Positions 49,671 through 59,252 of a stretch of DNA of 64,000 nt are shown here, piece by piece. The translations under genes were made by a program, and so were the position numbers. The DNA comes from Nitrosospira multiformis. Its GTDB lineage: Bacteria; Pseudomonadota; Gammaproteobacteria; Burkholderiales; Nitrosomonadaceae. Positions within the stretch are counted from its first letter, which is position 1; the number at the start of each line of letters is the position of its first letter. The stretch is taken from positions 1-64,000 of the forward strand of contig NZ_QAOK01000005.1 in assembly GCF_003050865.1 (NCBI RefSeq), in the 5' to 3' direction. The notes beneath the pieces were generated by a model that was not told the origin of the DNA, did no database searches, and was given only the letters and a program-made list of their open reading frames with translations.

Positions 49671-50213
49671 ATGAGACCATACTTGTTATTCGTCTGTATT
49701 TTCTTGAGCGCATGCGTCGGACTGCCGGCAGCAGTGCGAGACGTACCGGTGGCAAAAGTCGGTTATGGCGAAGTGAGCCAGAACCCGAACAGCTATAAGG
49801 ATACGTCCGTCCGCTGGGGAGGCGTGGTGATTGATGTTGAAAATGAAGAAAACTTCACCCTGGTGCAGGTGCTGTCCTATCCCCTCAATTATTCCGGACG
49901 GCCGCAACTGAACAAACAGAGCGAGGGACGTTTCGTGATCAAGAGTTCCGAATTTCTGGATCCCGCTGTTTATGCAAAGGATAGAGAAATCACAGTTGCG
50001 GGAACAATCGAAGGTGATATCGAGCGTACGATAGGAAAAAAACACGTACGTCTGCCTCTGCTTTCTTCCAAAGGCATTTATTTATGGCCGGTGTACCAAT
50101 ATCAGCCTTACACTTATGGCGGGCCCGGCTACGGCTTCAGTCCATACTTCGGATATGGGTATTATGGCGGACCATATTGGGGAGGATTCTACCGCCCCTA
50201 CTGGTGGTATTAG
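49671..50213 (+). CDS. Slp family outer membrane lipoprotein
   Basis: A 180-residue lipoprotein. A signal peptide ends in LSAC (Cys15). The body has the Slp pattern: NPNSYKDTSVRWGGVVIDVENEENFTLVQVLSYPLNYSGRP, GRFVIKSSEFLDPAVYAKDREITVAGTIEG. E. coli Slp is a starvation-induced outer membrane lipoprotein. The tail from about residue 140 is extremely rich in Gly, Tyr, Pro and Trp, which is not part of E. coli Slp. AAGGA precedes the ATG. Confidence 0.9.
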   Translation: MRPYLLFVCIFLSACVGLPAAVRDVPVAKVGYGEVSQNPNSYKDTSVRWGGVVIDVENEENFTLVQVLSYPLNYSGRPQLNKQSEGRFVIKSSEFLDPAVYAKDREITVAGTIEGDIERTIGKKHVRLPLLSSKGIYLWPVYQYQPYTYGGPGYGFSPYFGYGYYGGPYWGGFYRPYWWY

Positions 50214-50504
50214 AAACCCTTTGATAAGTCCTCCTTGAGCATTCTCAGTAAAGTCGGGATAATCATCGCCCGGGTACAGCATGCGCCGCCCTGCCGGGCA
50301 CGTTGCATGCCATATGGAACCGTTGTGGTCTGTTCCGCCTTTTTTGAGAAAGCGATTTGAGCATTAGTCGAAACCGCGGCGTTTTTCTTTATCCTTTCGC
50401 GGCAAACCCACAGGACCGGTAAATCCACAAGGGCGCAGCTGCCATGGTCCGGAATACTGGCATCGTGCGCCCTTTGTCCTGAGCGGACACTTCAATAAAA
50501 TTTC

Positions 50505-51767
50505 ATGCGCAAACTTCTGATTGTCTCGGCTGGATTGCTATTGATTTTTTCCCTGATCCTAGTCGTCGTAATCTCGCTCGCTATTGAAGATCGCCCACGC
50601 ATCAACCGTCAGGTCGTCCTGACATCGGATCACATAGAACGCGCAAAGCGCATTGTGGATAAGCACCGTTACTGGGTACGTCCGGGAATGTTCGCTGCTG
50701 CAAGGATAATGCCGGCGGATGCGGATCTGGCCGCAAATTACCTGGCGCGCAGGCTCCTGAAAGGCAGCGCTCACCTCACCCTTGCCCATCGAAGCGCAGT
50801 GATCCGCCTCAGCATTCCCCTTTCCGAGACTCCACTCAAGCGCTACCCGGATAGATATCTCAATATTCAGGCATCTTTAGTCGAGACCGATCGCCTGCCA
50901 CAGCTCAGATCGATCCAGATCGGCAAACTTTCGTTACCTGACGCGCTTGTGGACATGTTCATGCCCCGGATACTGGAATGGTTAAGAGAGAGCCCGGAAT
51001 ATAAGGCTAGTTTGGATTCGCTTCGGGTGGTAAAGGTTTCTCCGGATGAATTGACCATTGTTTATCGTTGGCGCGGCGGCCTCTCCCACGGCATGAAGGC
51101 CTCGATCATAGGCGAAGAGGAGCGCGAACGTTTGCTTCGTTATCAACGCCTGCTGGTGGAAAGCAGCAGAACTGGCGAGAAAGAATTATCGCTGTCGGAC
51201 GTGCTTTCACCGCTCATACGCGCAGCAGTTGGGCAATCGACGGAGACTGACCCGCGTGCTGAAAACCGTGCCCTTATTCTGGTTGCCACAGCACATGTGC
51301 TGGGTATTTCACTGAAGCGGATTCTTCCAGGAAAAACAACCTGGCCCCGAGCCCAGCCTCAGGTTGTAACACTGGATGGCCGTGATGATTTTGCCAAGCA
51401 CTTCATGGTTTCCGCCGCTATCGCTGCCTATGCCGATACCGCACTCGCGGATGCAATCGGGTTGTACAAGGAATTCGAGGACTCCCGCCATGGCAGCGGC
51501 TTCTCCTTTAACGATCTTGCTGCAGATCACGCAGGCACAAAATTTGGAGAAAAGGCGGTAGCAAGCGAGATATCAGCCCAGCAACTTCAGTATCGTGTCC
51601 TTTCCAGCATTGGGGACACAGATTTGATGCCCCCCTGGTCCGACCTGCCGGAATTCATGACGGAGGCCGAGTTCAAAAAACGCTTTGGGGGAATCGGAGC
51701 GCCCGCCTATGAGGAAATGATGCGGACTATCGAACAACGGGTGGCGGATCTGGGCGTGTTTCAATAA
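50505..51767 (+). CDS. membrane-anchored protein of unknown function, 420 aa
   Basis: I do not recognise this family with certainty. It has one N-terminal membrane anchor (LLIVSAGLLLIFSLILVVVISLAI) and a large periplasmic part. A first region (about 60-190) is mixed alpha/beta with repeated basic residues; the C-terminal half has DGRDDFAKHFMVSAAIAAYAD, ADAIGLYKEFEDSRHGSGFSFNDLAADHAGTKFGE and a helical end. The conserved-looking His/Asp residues there (KHF, SRHGSGF, DLAADHAG) suggest an active or metal site. It is monocistronic. Confidence 0.75.
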   Translation: MRKLLIVSAGLLLIFSLILVVVISLAIEDRPRINRQVVLTSDHIERAKRIVDKHRYWVRPGMFAAARIMPADADLAANYLARRLLKGSAHLTLAHRSAVIRLSIPLSETPLKRYPDRYLNIQASLVETDRLPQLRSIQIGKLSLPDALVDMFMPRILEWLRESPEYKASLDSLRVVKVSPDELTIVYRWRGGLSHGMKASIIGEEERERLLRYQRLLVESSRTGEKELSLSDVLSPLIRAAVGQSTETDPRAENRALILVATAHVLGISLKRILPGKTTWPRAQPQVVTLDGRDDFAKHFMVSAAIAAYADTALADAIGLYKEFEDSRHGSGFSFNDLAADHAGTKFGEKAVASEISAQQLQYRVLSSIGDTDLMPPWSDLPEFMTEAEFKKRFGGIGAPAYEEMMRTIEQRVADLGVFQ

Positions 51768-51997
51768 GCGTTTTCTCGACTCACCGAACGGCTCCATCGG
51801 AGCATCGATACCCTACAGCGATACCCTTTAACGGCCGGGCTTTCACTTCCGTCGAAGGCAGCGGTCGAACTTGGCTCAAGCTGCGAGCGCCTTCTGACAG
51901 GTTTCCCCGGGTTATGGAAAGTGGTGTATGAAAAACTGACATGCTCCGGTCGGCAATTTCCGGTTTCTTGCCGCCCGGAGTGCTCAGGAAAAAATGC

Positions 51998-52387
51998 TTA
52001 TAGTCTGTCGAGAAACGATGAGATTGCTGGCCAGTTCCACGCATCGATCTCGCGGTCTCCAACGGGTTCAGGCAGTTTGGAGGGGAGCCTGTCGGAATCT
52101 CCGTGAATAAGCAATACAGGTATTCTCGCATCGTAAGCGCAGCGCAGTTCCCATTGCTGCCCGTCGGCTCTGACATAGTTTTTGGTAATCAGGCCAATCA
52201 CGCCATCACATCCCTTCACCGTCTCCCGGCATTCGTCTTTCCAGGAAGGCTCCCAGGACTGTTTGACAGGCATCTCCACAAAGGAAAATTTTGTTTGCTC
52301 CTTCAATTGCTCCAGAAGCTGATCGTGAGCACTCCTGTCCTTGAGTGCAAAACTGATAAAGATCTTGTTTGTTTTTTCAGCCATCAA
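51998..52387 (-). CDS. solitary TIR-like domain protein (ThsB/DUF1863-like)
   Basis: A 129-residue protein that is essentially one TIR-like domain. Visible are the first strand and loop KIFISFALKDRSAHDQLLEQL, FVEMPVKQSWEPSWKDECRETVKGCDGVIGLITKNYV and QQWELRCAYDARIPVLLIHGD, where the Glu of WELR is the likely catalytic-type residue. Such domains occur in bacterial immunity (Thoeris ThsB) where they make signal nucleotides from NAD+, and in other signalling proteins. No ThsA-like NADase, CBASS or other defence gene is adjacent. Codon use is more AT-rich than in its neighbours. The start may be the first or second of two ATGs (52387/52384). Confidence 0.78.
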   Translation of the reverse strand: MMAEKTNKIFISFALKDRSAHDQLLEQLKEQTKFSFVEMPVKQSWEPSWKDECRETVKGCDGVIGLITKNYVRADGQQWELRCAYDARIPVLLIHGDSDRLPSKLPEPVGDREIDAWNWPAISSFLDRL

Positions 52388-52481
52388 TTACCCCCTTCAT
52401 TTGTTATTAGCGTGGAATCCCAAGTCCCAACCATCCTCTCTGCCAGCAGCGGCAGACCTCTCCCTTGATCGTTCAAATATC

Positions 52482-52871
52482 TCACGCTCCTGAGCCGCGC
52501 CTTGCGGTTACCTGTATCTCGATACGCATACGCGGATCCGAGAGGCCGGCAGCCAACATCATTGCCGCTGGCCTTACATCCCCGAGATATTTCCGGAATA
52601 TGGGCCAGCACTTGGGGAAGTCGGCAGCATCAGGCAATATATAGGTGACGCGCACAATATCTCTCATGCTTGCCCCGGCCTCATCCAGAGCAGCGTCGAT
52701 ATTTCTGAAACATTGCTCAGCCTGCTCAAGAAGATCGTCTGAAATTGTCATTTTGCTGTAGTCAAAACCTGTCGTGCCTGAGACGAAGACCCAGTCACCC
52801 TCAACCACAGCCCTGGAGTAACCGATCTCCTGTTCGAACGTGGATCCTGAACTGATCAATCTGCGTGTCAT
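52482..52871 (-). CDS. RidA family protein (YjgH-like)
   Basis: A 129-residue Rid/YER057c/UK114 protein. The ATG at 52871 has AGGAAG before it and gives TRRLISSGSTFEQEIGYSRAVVEGDWVFVSGTTG. EQCFRNIDAALDEAGASMRDIVRVTYIL and the final MLAAGLSDPRMRIEIQVTA match the family. RidA proper hydrolyses reactive enamines and imines; here the canonical RNPxD-type active-site segment is partly changed, so this is likely a RidA subgroup of unknown substrate. It reads toward the TIR gene, 94 bases away. Confidence 0.88.
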   Translation of the reverse strand: MTRRLISSGSTFEQEIGYSRAVVEGDWVFVSGTTGFDYSKMTISDDLLEQAEQCFRNIDAALDEAGASMRDIVRVTYILPDAADFPKCWPIFRKYLGDVRPAAMMLAAGLSDPRMRIEIQVTARRGSGA

Positions 52872-52947
52872 CTGAGCTTCCTGTTCTTTATGGTTAGCGC
52901 GGACAAACCTCCACCGCTTTTCCAGATGATGTACCCGATCGTGTCCC

Positions 52948-53415
52948 TCAGTGAGAGAAACACTGATTCTTGTCGGATACGACCGTGCATGCATATTTCA
53001 TTTGCTGCACCTGGCCGGCACGATTGAATATGTATTCGGCCCGCAGCGCTTTGAATTGAGCATCTGTAAACGAAATCGAGTCAGCTACGTAACGTTCTTC
53101 ATTCCAGAATCTGACTCTGCAGAAATCGGATTCCGATCTGCATATCTTGCTGAGTGCAGCGCCGTAAACCGCCTTATCCATATCCCGCTTGCTATCGATC
53201 AGGACCATATGGATATAGTTTTTTGAGTTGCCAAGCTGAATCGAGCGCACAAGGCGCCAACCGTCTCCATGAGGCAGTTCCGGGGATGAAGCCGATTGTG
53301 ATTGCGATTGCGACTGTGATTCCGGCTGCTGCAATGAGAAGGCAGAGACGGGCCATGACAGAATAATAAAGAATGCCATCGCTATTACTCTCTTGTCGTT
53401 TACTCTTTTGTTCAT
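52948..53415 (-). CDS. exported protein of unknown function with a Ser-Gln repeat
   Basis: A 155-residue protein with a signal peptide (VIAMAFFIILSWPVSAFS), an (SQ)n repeat just after it encoded at about 53294-53321, and a globular C-terminal part with four cysteines (ICRS, DFCRV, KYACT, QCFSH) that may form two disulfides. GDGWRLVRSIQLGNSKNYIHMVLIDSKRDMDKAVYGAALS is the best ordered segment. I cannot name a family. It lies 76 bases before ridA on the same strand. Confidence 0.7.
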   Translation of the reverse strand: MNKRVNDKRVIAMAFFIILSWPVSAFSLQQPESQSQSQSQSASSPELPHGDGWRLVRSIQLGNSKNYIHMVLIDSKRDMDKAVYGAALSKICRSESDFCRVRFWNEERYVADSISFTDAQFKALRAEYIFNRAGQVQQMKYACTVVSDKNQCFSH

Positions 53416-53855
53416 GATACTCCTTTACGGAATTTCTCCGCACTGGTCAAAATCGGCAATAAAAAAGAACGTGCCTCTCCTCCTGGCAGTAAGGAATCGT
53501 GGCTCGCCCTGTTCTCAACCTGCCCTGTTCCTCCGGTTCTGGAACAAATAGCTCTGGTTCAGGAACTCTCAAGAGCTAAATCCAATTTATTTTATCAACA
53601 AAGAAAGTGGTCAACAAGAAAATACCAATTGCGGAAAAGCCGTATTCCGGCGCCGCGGTGGGTAGAAATAATCCAGAAGCTTCGGTGCTGCAAGTTTAAA
53701 TAGGCCTGATCGCCTGTCAGAAATCTTTACATTCTTCCCATATTTCTTCCATCAACGTCTGTTCAACCTTTGAAATCCGCGAGTTAGCTCTTGGTATGAA
53801 GATTGCTTGCATATAGTGTGAATGGGTCTCCCGTAACCCGGATTGAATATTCCAG
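53416..53855. other. divergent intergenic region before the EpsA-like regulator
   Basis: About 440 bases with no supported gene. The section around 53580-53640 is strongly AT-rich and probably carries promoters for the exported-protein gene (minus) and the regulator gene (plus). No hairpin terminator or operator is clear. Confidence 0.35.
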
Positions 53856-54638
53856 ATGAACTTGCCGGCCTTTTTTTCTGTGGAACACGTGGAGCGGTAC
53901 CACCATATCATCCAGGAATGGCTGGAAGTAAGCTGTCACTATGATCTATTGCTGTGGCTGCAAGGCGAGATGCAAGACTATCTGCCTCACGAGATCATGC
54001 TTGCTGCATGGGGAGATTTCGATACAGATACCGTGTGTCATGACATTGTCTCTGCCTTGCTCGAAGTGAGGAGCGAAAACTCCGATGCAAGGGCGCTGCT
54101 ACCCTTACTCCAGGGTCTGTTCCGCCGCTGGGTTCAACTTGGGAAGGCCCCTTACGCTCTTGGTAGCGGCGAATATGGTTTCCTGATGGAAGAACGCGTC
54201 CTGCAATGTCCTCTGGGAGGGGCGCTGCAAGGTATGCATTCCATGTTGGTACATGGCATCAGCGACAAACGCGGGCAGCATGATTGTCTGTACGTGATGT
54301 TCAGTTCGAGCAGGAATATCTCCCCTTCCTCGATGAACGTCATCGGAATACTGCTTCCATACATCGACGCGGCATTCGGCCGCATTGATCCACCCCCCGG
54401 GAACAATCGACGCACCCTGGTTCCGTTAAATCCAGAGAAGTATGGATTCAGCCCTCGCGAAATCGCGATAATGGAGTGGACCCGGATGGGTAAAACGGTT
54501 TCTGAAACGGCTGCGATACTGGAGGTCAGCACTTCTACGGTAAAAAACTGCCTGCTGGATCTATTCCAGAAACTGCATGCTGCCGATCGTTCTCAAATGA
54601 TGCCAGCAGCAGAGAAAACATCGCCGAACAACAGATAG
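53856..54638 (+). CDS. LuxR-type transcriptional regulator, EpsA-like (exosortase-associated)
   Basis: A 260-residue regulator. The N-terminal part (1-190) is a sensor-like domain starting FFSVEHVERYHHIIQEWLEVSCHYDLLLWLQGEMQDYLPHE, and the C-terminal LuxR helix-turn-helix is in FSPREIAIMEWTRMGKTVSETAAILEVSTSTVKNCLLDLFQKL. The layout matches EpsA regulators linked to PEP-CTERM/exosortase-B exopolysaccharide loci in Betaproteobacteria. No exosortase or eps gene is in the window. It is convergent with the sucrose operon, so control of that operon would be indirect. Confidence 0.82.
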   Translation: MNLPAFFSVEHVERYHHIIQEWLEVSCHYDLLLWLQGEMQDYLPHEIMLAAWGDFDTDTVCHDIVSALLEVRSENSDARALLPLLQGLFRRWVQLGKAPYALGSGEYGFLMEERVLQCPLGGALQGMHSMLVHGISDKRGQHDCLYVMFSSSRNISPSSMNVIGILLPYIDAAFGRIDPPPGNNRRTLVPLNPEKYGFSPREIAIMEWTRMGKTVSETAAILEVSTSTVKNCLLDLFQKLHAADRSQMMPAAEKTSPNNR

Positions 54639-54711
54639 GCTTTCACAATTGACGACACGGCGCGCATTGAAACTGGTCTTTATTCTTTAAAAACGACAGC
54701 ATGACCGCCTT

Positions 54712-57096
54712 TTATTGGAGAAGCGCCTTTGCCATGGGCCGAAACTGCAAGTGATAGAACATGTTGAGGTAACGCACGGTTTCTTCGTGCTCCAGCTTAC
54801 TGACGAACTTCCAGAAGCCGTAAATACGCGATAGCGTCATCATTCTCTCGGCATAGAGACGCCAGGTATAGCGCGCTTCGACCCTCTGCAAGGCCCTCTG
54901 GGAAACCTTGTCCCAAAAACCCGGATCGGCTGCCGCTCGCGCAAAAAAATCCGTCATGGCGGAAGCGGCCGCCAATCCATTGTTGGGATCGAAATGGTAG
55001 CCCGAAACCCCATGTTGAATGATTTCGCGCGGCCCCCCATAGCAGGTGGCGAATACAGGCAGGCCGGAGGCCATGGCCTCGATAATGGTCAGCCCGAATG
55101 CTTCGAATCGCGCCGGCTGAACAAAAATGCCGCGACGATCCGCCACGTGCCGGTACAACTCGCCGGCAAGATTCTTTTCCAGCCGAGTGCCAAGCCAGCG
55201 CATGCGTCCCTCCAGCTTGTACTCGTTCATGAGGGCATGCATGTGCTCGATCTCGGCACGCTCCTCGCTATCACTGGAGGCTGCTGGATCGATATGCCCG
55301 CCGATCACCAGAAGGTTGGCTGCGTCCGATAAGGATTGACACTGCCCGAACCATGCGGCAAGGCCGGTAAGATTCTTCACCATGTCCAGGCGAGCCATTG
55401 TAAAAATCAAAGGTTTCGCAGGATCAGCGAAGTAGCCGCGGCAGGGCACGCCCGGATCATCCCCGTACAAAAGACGCTCGATGTCCGGAACCAGGGCATC
55501 CAGGCGCCGCTCGCGATCGAGATAAGAGAAATAGACTTCCGCATCCGCACCCGGCGAAACGATGTTGAACTTGGGATCGAAAAGGTCAATACCGTTCACT
55601 ACCCGGTATAAACCCGGCATCGTATAGTCCTGGTACGTTTCATATTGGCCTACCGTCTGCTCGGTACCGGCAATTTCCTGAAAGGTGCTGGTGATGATGA
55701 AATCGGCGCTGTTCATTGCGATGAGATCGGCGGTATATTGGCAGTTGAAGTGATACTGAGCTTCGTTCTCCCGCCAATACAACGCCGAGTGCAGGTACTT
55801 GCTCTGCTCCAGCGCATGCGCAATATTGCATTGGGTTACGCCGATCCGTTTGGAAATCAGCGACGCGACAAGATTTCCGTCGGAATAGTTGCCTATGATC
55901 AGGTCGGGACTACCGCTGAGTTGGGCCAGTGCTTCGCGTTCAATGTCGTGCGCAAAATTTTCCAGGTATGGCCATATTTCGAACCGGGAAATCCAATGGC
56001 GAACGATTTCACCGCTCGCTTTTCGAAATGGCACCCGCACGATCCATGAATTCTGGGTGCCGTGGATTTTTTCCAGAGGCTGGTGGCAGAGTGTATCGCC
56101 CGCGTCAGGGATGAGGCGCGTGCCGATCAGGATTTTTGGCGGCGCATCTATTCCCTGCAATATCAGGCGCTCACTCATTTCCCGTTCCAGGGCCCGCACC
56201 TGATCGAGGATGTATACCACTTGCCCGCCTGTATCCGGCAATCCCAACACGTTATCCTGACCGAAGTAGCCATGGGGAGACAGAATCAGCAGTTTCGAGA
56301 TCATTGGAATGCGTGCGAGGAAGTTCTCCAGGATCTGTGGAGAGGGAGCCTCCAGAATATCCACCAGCAAACTCATCGTCTCGCTCACACGGCCCACGCA
56401 ATTTCCCCAGCCGGGTGCAAATCCGATACCCCCCAGCGGCTCGGCAACATCCTTCCACTCGGTATCATCGGGATACTTCTCAAGCATACTCAGAGCCCGG
56501 CGCAGTCCGGAACGCAGCGCCGGTACATCGGTGAAGTTGCCGCCCAGCATCAACTGCTTCCCGTCCATGGAATGTACTGTCAGGAAATGCAGCAGCTTGT
56601 CCGACCCCAACCCCAGTTGCCCAAACAGACCCCCGGCAAGCTGCTTGTTGAGGAAAATCACACCCTGTCCTATAGACCGGATTTCCTTGAGCTTTGGAGA
56701 ACCGCGATTAAAAGGCGCAAAATCAATTTCCAGCACGGGCTCATTCGCCCCCTCCGGATTTACCAGCAGTTCCTTGAAAGCGAGATATTCCGACACGGTG
56801 ACAGGCTCGGGGACCAGCCGATCCAGATGCAGGCGCGCGTACCACCAGCACCCCGCATCCTCGCGGCCCGCCATATAGACCATTGGCGGCCGGCACACCG
56901 CTTCCTGCAAAATGTCTACGATCTCTTGTACCTGCGGGTCAGAAAGCAGATGGGCGTGGTCCGCACTCAACGCATCAAAAACCGCTCCCAGATCGGAGCG
57001 AAGCAAAAGCGGCCTTTCCAGTTCGAACCACCTGCGTAGAAGCGTATACATATCACCGCGATGATCGGCAGCCCAGGCTTCAAATTTGTGCAGCAT
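54712..57096 (-). CDS. sucrose synthase
   Basis: A 794-residue GT-B glycosyltransferase that reversibly turns sucrose and a nucleoside diphosphate into NDP-glucose and fructose. I start at 57096 ([23 protein letters not shown]); this ATG lies 17 bases inside the end of the sps gene, so translation is coupled. The N-terminal regulatory region reaches about 240; the catalytic part has GHPD-like [29 protein letters not shown], the nucleotide-binding [14 protein letters not shown]-type [16 protein letters not shown] and the E-x7-E in [18 protein letters not shown]. Length agrees with bacterial sucrose synthases of Nitrosomonas (about 790). In an autotroph it probably breaks down stored sucrose. 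Confidence 0.93.
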   Translation of the reverse strand: MLHKFEAWAADHRGDMYTLLRRWFELERPLLLRSDLGAVFDALSADHAHLLSDPQVQEIVDILQEAVCRPPMVYMAGREDAGCWWYARLHLDRLVPEPVTVSEYLAFKELLVNPEGANEPVLEIDFAPFNRGSPKLKEIRSIGQGVIFLNKQLAGGLFGQLGLGSDKLLHFLTVHSMDGKQLMLGGNFTDVPALRSGLRRALSMLEKYPDDTEWKDVAEPLGGIGFAPGWGNCVGRVSETMSLLVDILEAPSPQILENFLARIPMISKLLILSPHGYFGQDNVLGLPDTGGQVVYILDQVRALEREMSERLILQGIDAPPKILIGTRLIPDAGDTLCHQPLEKIHGTQNSWIVRVPFRKASGEIVRHWISRFEIWPYLENFAHDIEREALAQLSGSPDLIIGNYSDGNLVASLISKRIGVTQCNIAHALEQSKYLHSALYWRENEAQYHFNCQYTADLIAMNSADFIITSTFQEIAGTEQTVGQYETYQDYTMPGLYRVVNGIDLFDPKFNIVSPGADAEVYFSYLDRERRLDALVPDIERLLYGDDPGVPCRGYFADPAKPLIFTMARLDMVKNLTGLAAWFGQCQSLSDAANLLVIGGHIDPAASSDSEERAEIEHMHALMNEYKLEGRMRWLGTRLEKNLAGELYRHVADRRGIFVQPARFEAFGLTIIEAMASGLPVFATCYGGPREIIQHGVSGYHFDPNNGLAAASAMTDFFARAAADPGFWDKVSQRALQRVEARYTWRLYAERMMTLSRIYGFWKFVSKLEHEETVRYLNMFYHLQFRPMAKALLQ

Positions 57097-59245
57097 TTGC
57101 AGTCTCCATGATGGAAGTACCAAATTCATAATGCGCCATACCCTCTGCAATGCCGTCGGCATATGCGGACCGGGCAAAATAGATTTGCTCATTCCCTTTC
57201 AGGCTTGCGAGTTCGGAACTATGGTTGGCAACTATAACGCCGAGGGTGTCACCGATCAGCATTTCATGATCATTGCCGGAATCCCCCGCGACCAGAAACG
57301 CGCGTAGCGGCAGTCCCCACTTGTAGGCAAGATAACGTATTGCCCGCCCTTTGGACGCCCTCAGCGGCAACACGTCGAGATAAGTCTGTCGCGAGTAGAT
57401 CAGGTGTGCTGACAGATTCTGCTCGCGCAACAAAGCACGGATTTTGGCTACTGGCGGCATTTTTTCCGGATCCACGTTGTAGCTGAGCTTGAATTCGCGC
57501 TGGTTTTCGCCCGCCTGCAGCTTGAGTCCCGGCACTTTCCGCAATACGTTTTCAATGGCATCGCGGCGCCATAGATACTTGATCAGGTTTTGCCACCCGA
57601 GATCCGGACGAAGTTCGGGACCATAATAGATTTCGCTGCCCACCGCGGTGATCAGCACATCGGGCAAGGGTACGCTCCATTCCTTCAATATTTTCACAGC
57701 GCTTTCCAGCGTGCGGCCAGTGGCGACACCAAAGCCCAGGTTGGGTGGCGTCGCCCGCAGGATAGCAAGAAGGCGACGCAGGGCAGCACGGTCGCCGAGC
57801 AGCGTATTGTCTATATCCGTTATGAGCATATGCGATATCAAGGGCAGCGGGCGCGGTTGCCTTTGATATATCGCCAGGTTCCGGCGGATGCGCTTGCGCT
57901 CCTGATGCAGCAGACGCGACAGAACGTGCAGATATCTCCTGACATGCGCCTCCCACGTGTAATGGTTTTTTACCCCTGAAACGCCGTCCCGCGCCCAGCG
58001 CCGCCAGCGCATAGGGTCAGCAAGCGCATACTCGATCGCTTCGGCAATCGCGCCAGTGTCCGATGGATTTACCAGTATCCCATTTTTGCAGTTCGCCACG
58101 ATATCCCGCGGTCCTCCATCTTCTGTCGCGATAATGGGAAGTCCACTGGCGGCGGCTTCGATCAGTGTAAGACCGAAGGGTTCGGTAAGCGCCGGATTGA
58201 TGAACACGCCGCGCCGCTGGGCTGCGAGACGGTAGAAACCGGCGATGTCGGAAGGCTTGTGGTGTTTGGGCAGCGCCACCTTGCCCCATAAATCGTAGCG
58301 GTCGATATCCAGCAGCAGATCGGTCATCACTTCGTTCTGGGCAGCATCCAGTTGACGGATGTCATCCCGGTTGCCCGCCACGATGGCGAGATTGGCCTGT
58401 TCATGCAGTTTGGGCGAACTGCCGAAGGCCGCAACCAGCGCCCCCAGATTTTTTCGAATTTCAGGACGGCAAATGGTCAATACCAGGGGCTTGCGCGGAT
58501 GCGCGAGAAAGCGATCGATGAGATCCGCGGTCTCCACTTCCACTGGTTTTTGACGGCTGGGGGGAGAAAAACGCGATATATCAGTTCCCGGCGGAATGAC
58601 AACCGCGCGTTCCGGGCGATAGTTGGTGTACAGCCCGTATTGCTCGACGCTTTCCTGAGGCGTGCTGGTTATGACCAGGCTAGCATGTTGCAGTACGGCT
58701 TCCTCTGTGGCTATTCGCCGGTAGAAGCTGAATTGGCGCTCCAGTGCCTGCGGCTTCCGGCCTTGTGCCAGCAGGCGTTGTTGCTTGCTGCGTCCCAGGG
58801 AGTGCCCGGTATGAATCTGAGGGATGCCCAATAGCTGGGAAAGCTGCATGCCGACATAACCGGCGTCGGCATAATGACTGTGAATGACATCCGGCAAGCG
58901 CTTCTGCCCGCGGAGAAAAAGCAGCGCGCGATCCACCAGTTGATCCAGATAGGGCCAAAGGCTTTCCTTGCGCAGATAGCGGCGGGGGCCGCACTGAAGG
59001 CGGATAATGCGCGCGTTGTTGCCCAGCGTTTCCTCAAGGCGGGCATAATCCGCGGAAACCGAAGGATCTTCTATCCTTCGCGTGAGCAGATCCACCTTGC
59101 CGACCTGGGGCTGACGCGCGAGTGCTCGCGCCAACTCCACTACATACAGCACCTGGCCGCCGGTATCCGCATCGCACCCCAACTCCATGTCGTTTCCCCG
59201 AATCAGCCCGTGCAGGCTCAGCATCAGTATGTATAACTCTTTCAT
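57080..59245 (-). CDS. sucrose-phosphate synthase fused to sucrose-phosphate phosphatase
   Basis: A 721-residue two-domain protein. I start at 59245 ([22 protein letters not shown]), where the GT domain begins with the sugar-binding [34 protein letters not shown] and E-x7-E in [18 protein letters not shown] follow. From about residue 465 a HAD-type phosphatase domain starts with [11 protein letters not shown], the DxDxT nucleophile motif, and contains DSGNDHEML. It makes sucrose 6-phosphate from UDP-glucose and fructose 6-phosphate and then removes the phosphate. It follows the fructokinase gene by seven bases. Confidence 0.93.
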   Translation of the reverse strand: MKELYILMLSLHGLIRGNDMELGCDADTGGQVLYVVELARALARQPQVGKVDLLTRRIEDPSVSADYARLEETLGNNARIIRLQCGPRRYLRKESLWPYLDQLVDRALLFLRGQKRLPDVIHSHYADAGYVGMQLSQLLGIPQIHTGHSLGRSKQQRLLAQGRKPQALERQFSFYRRIATEEAVLQHASLVITSTPQESVEQYGLYTNYRPERAVVIPPGTDISRFSPPSRQKPVEVETADLIDRFLAHPRKPLVLTICRPEIRKNLGALVAAFGSSPKLHEQANLAIVAGNRDDIRQLDAAQNEVMTDLLLDIDRYDLWGKVALPKHHKPSDIAGFYRLAAQRRGVFINPALTEPFGLTLIEAAASGLPIIATEDGGPRDIVANCKNGILVNPSDTGAIAEAIEYALADPMRWRRWARDGVSGVKNHYTWEAHVRRYLHVLSRLLHQERKRIRRNLAIYQRQPRPLPLISHMLITDIDNTLLGDRAALRRLLAILRATPPNLGFGVATGRTLESAVKILKEWSVPLPDVLITAVGSEIYYGPELRPDLGWQNLIKYLWRRDAIENVLRKVPGLKLQAGENQREFKLSYNVDPEKMPPVAKIRALLREQNLSAHLIYSRQTYLDVLPLRASKGRAIRYLAYKWGLPLRAFLVAGDSGNDHEMLIGDTLGVIVANHSSELASLKGNEQIYFARSAYADGIAEGMAHYEFGTSIMETANAAQI

Positions 59246-59252
59246 CCGTCTC

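Noticed and set aside
50210-50428. 72-codon minus-strand frame after the Slp gene
   Set aside because: Overlaps the Slp C-terminus, no ribosome-binding site, no similarity recognised.
53294-53321. short tandem repeat that could be taken for a CRISPR or VNTR
   Set aside because: It encodes an in-frame Ser-Gln repeat within the exported protein; units are six bases with no spacers.
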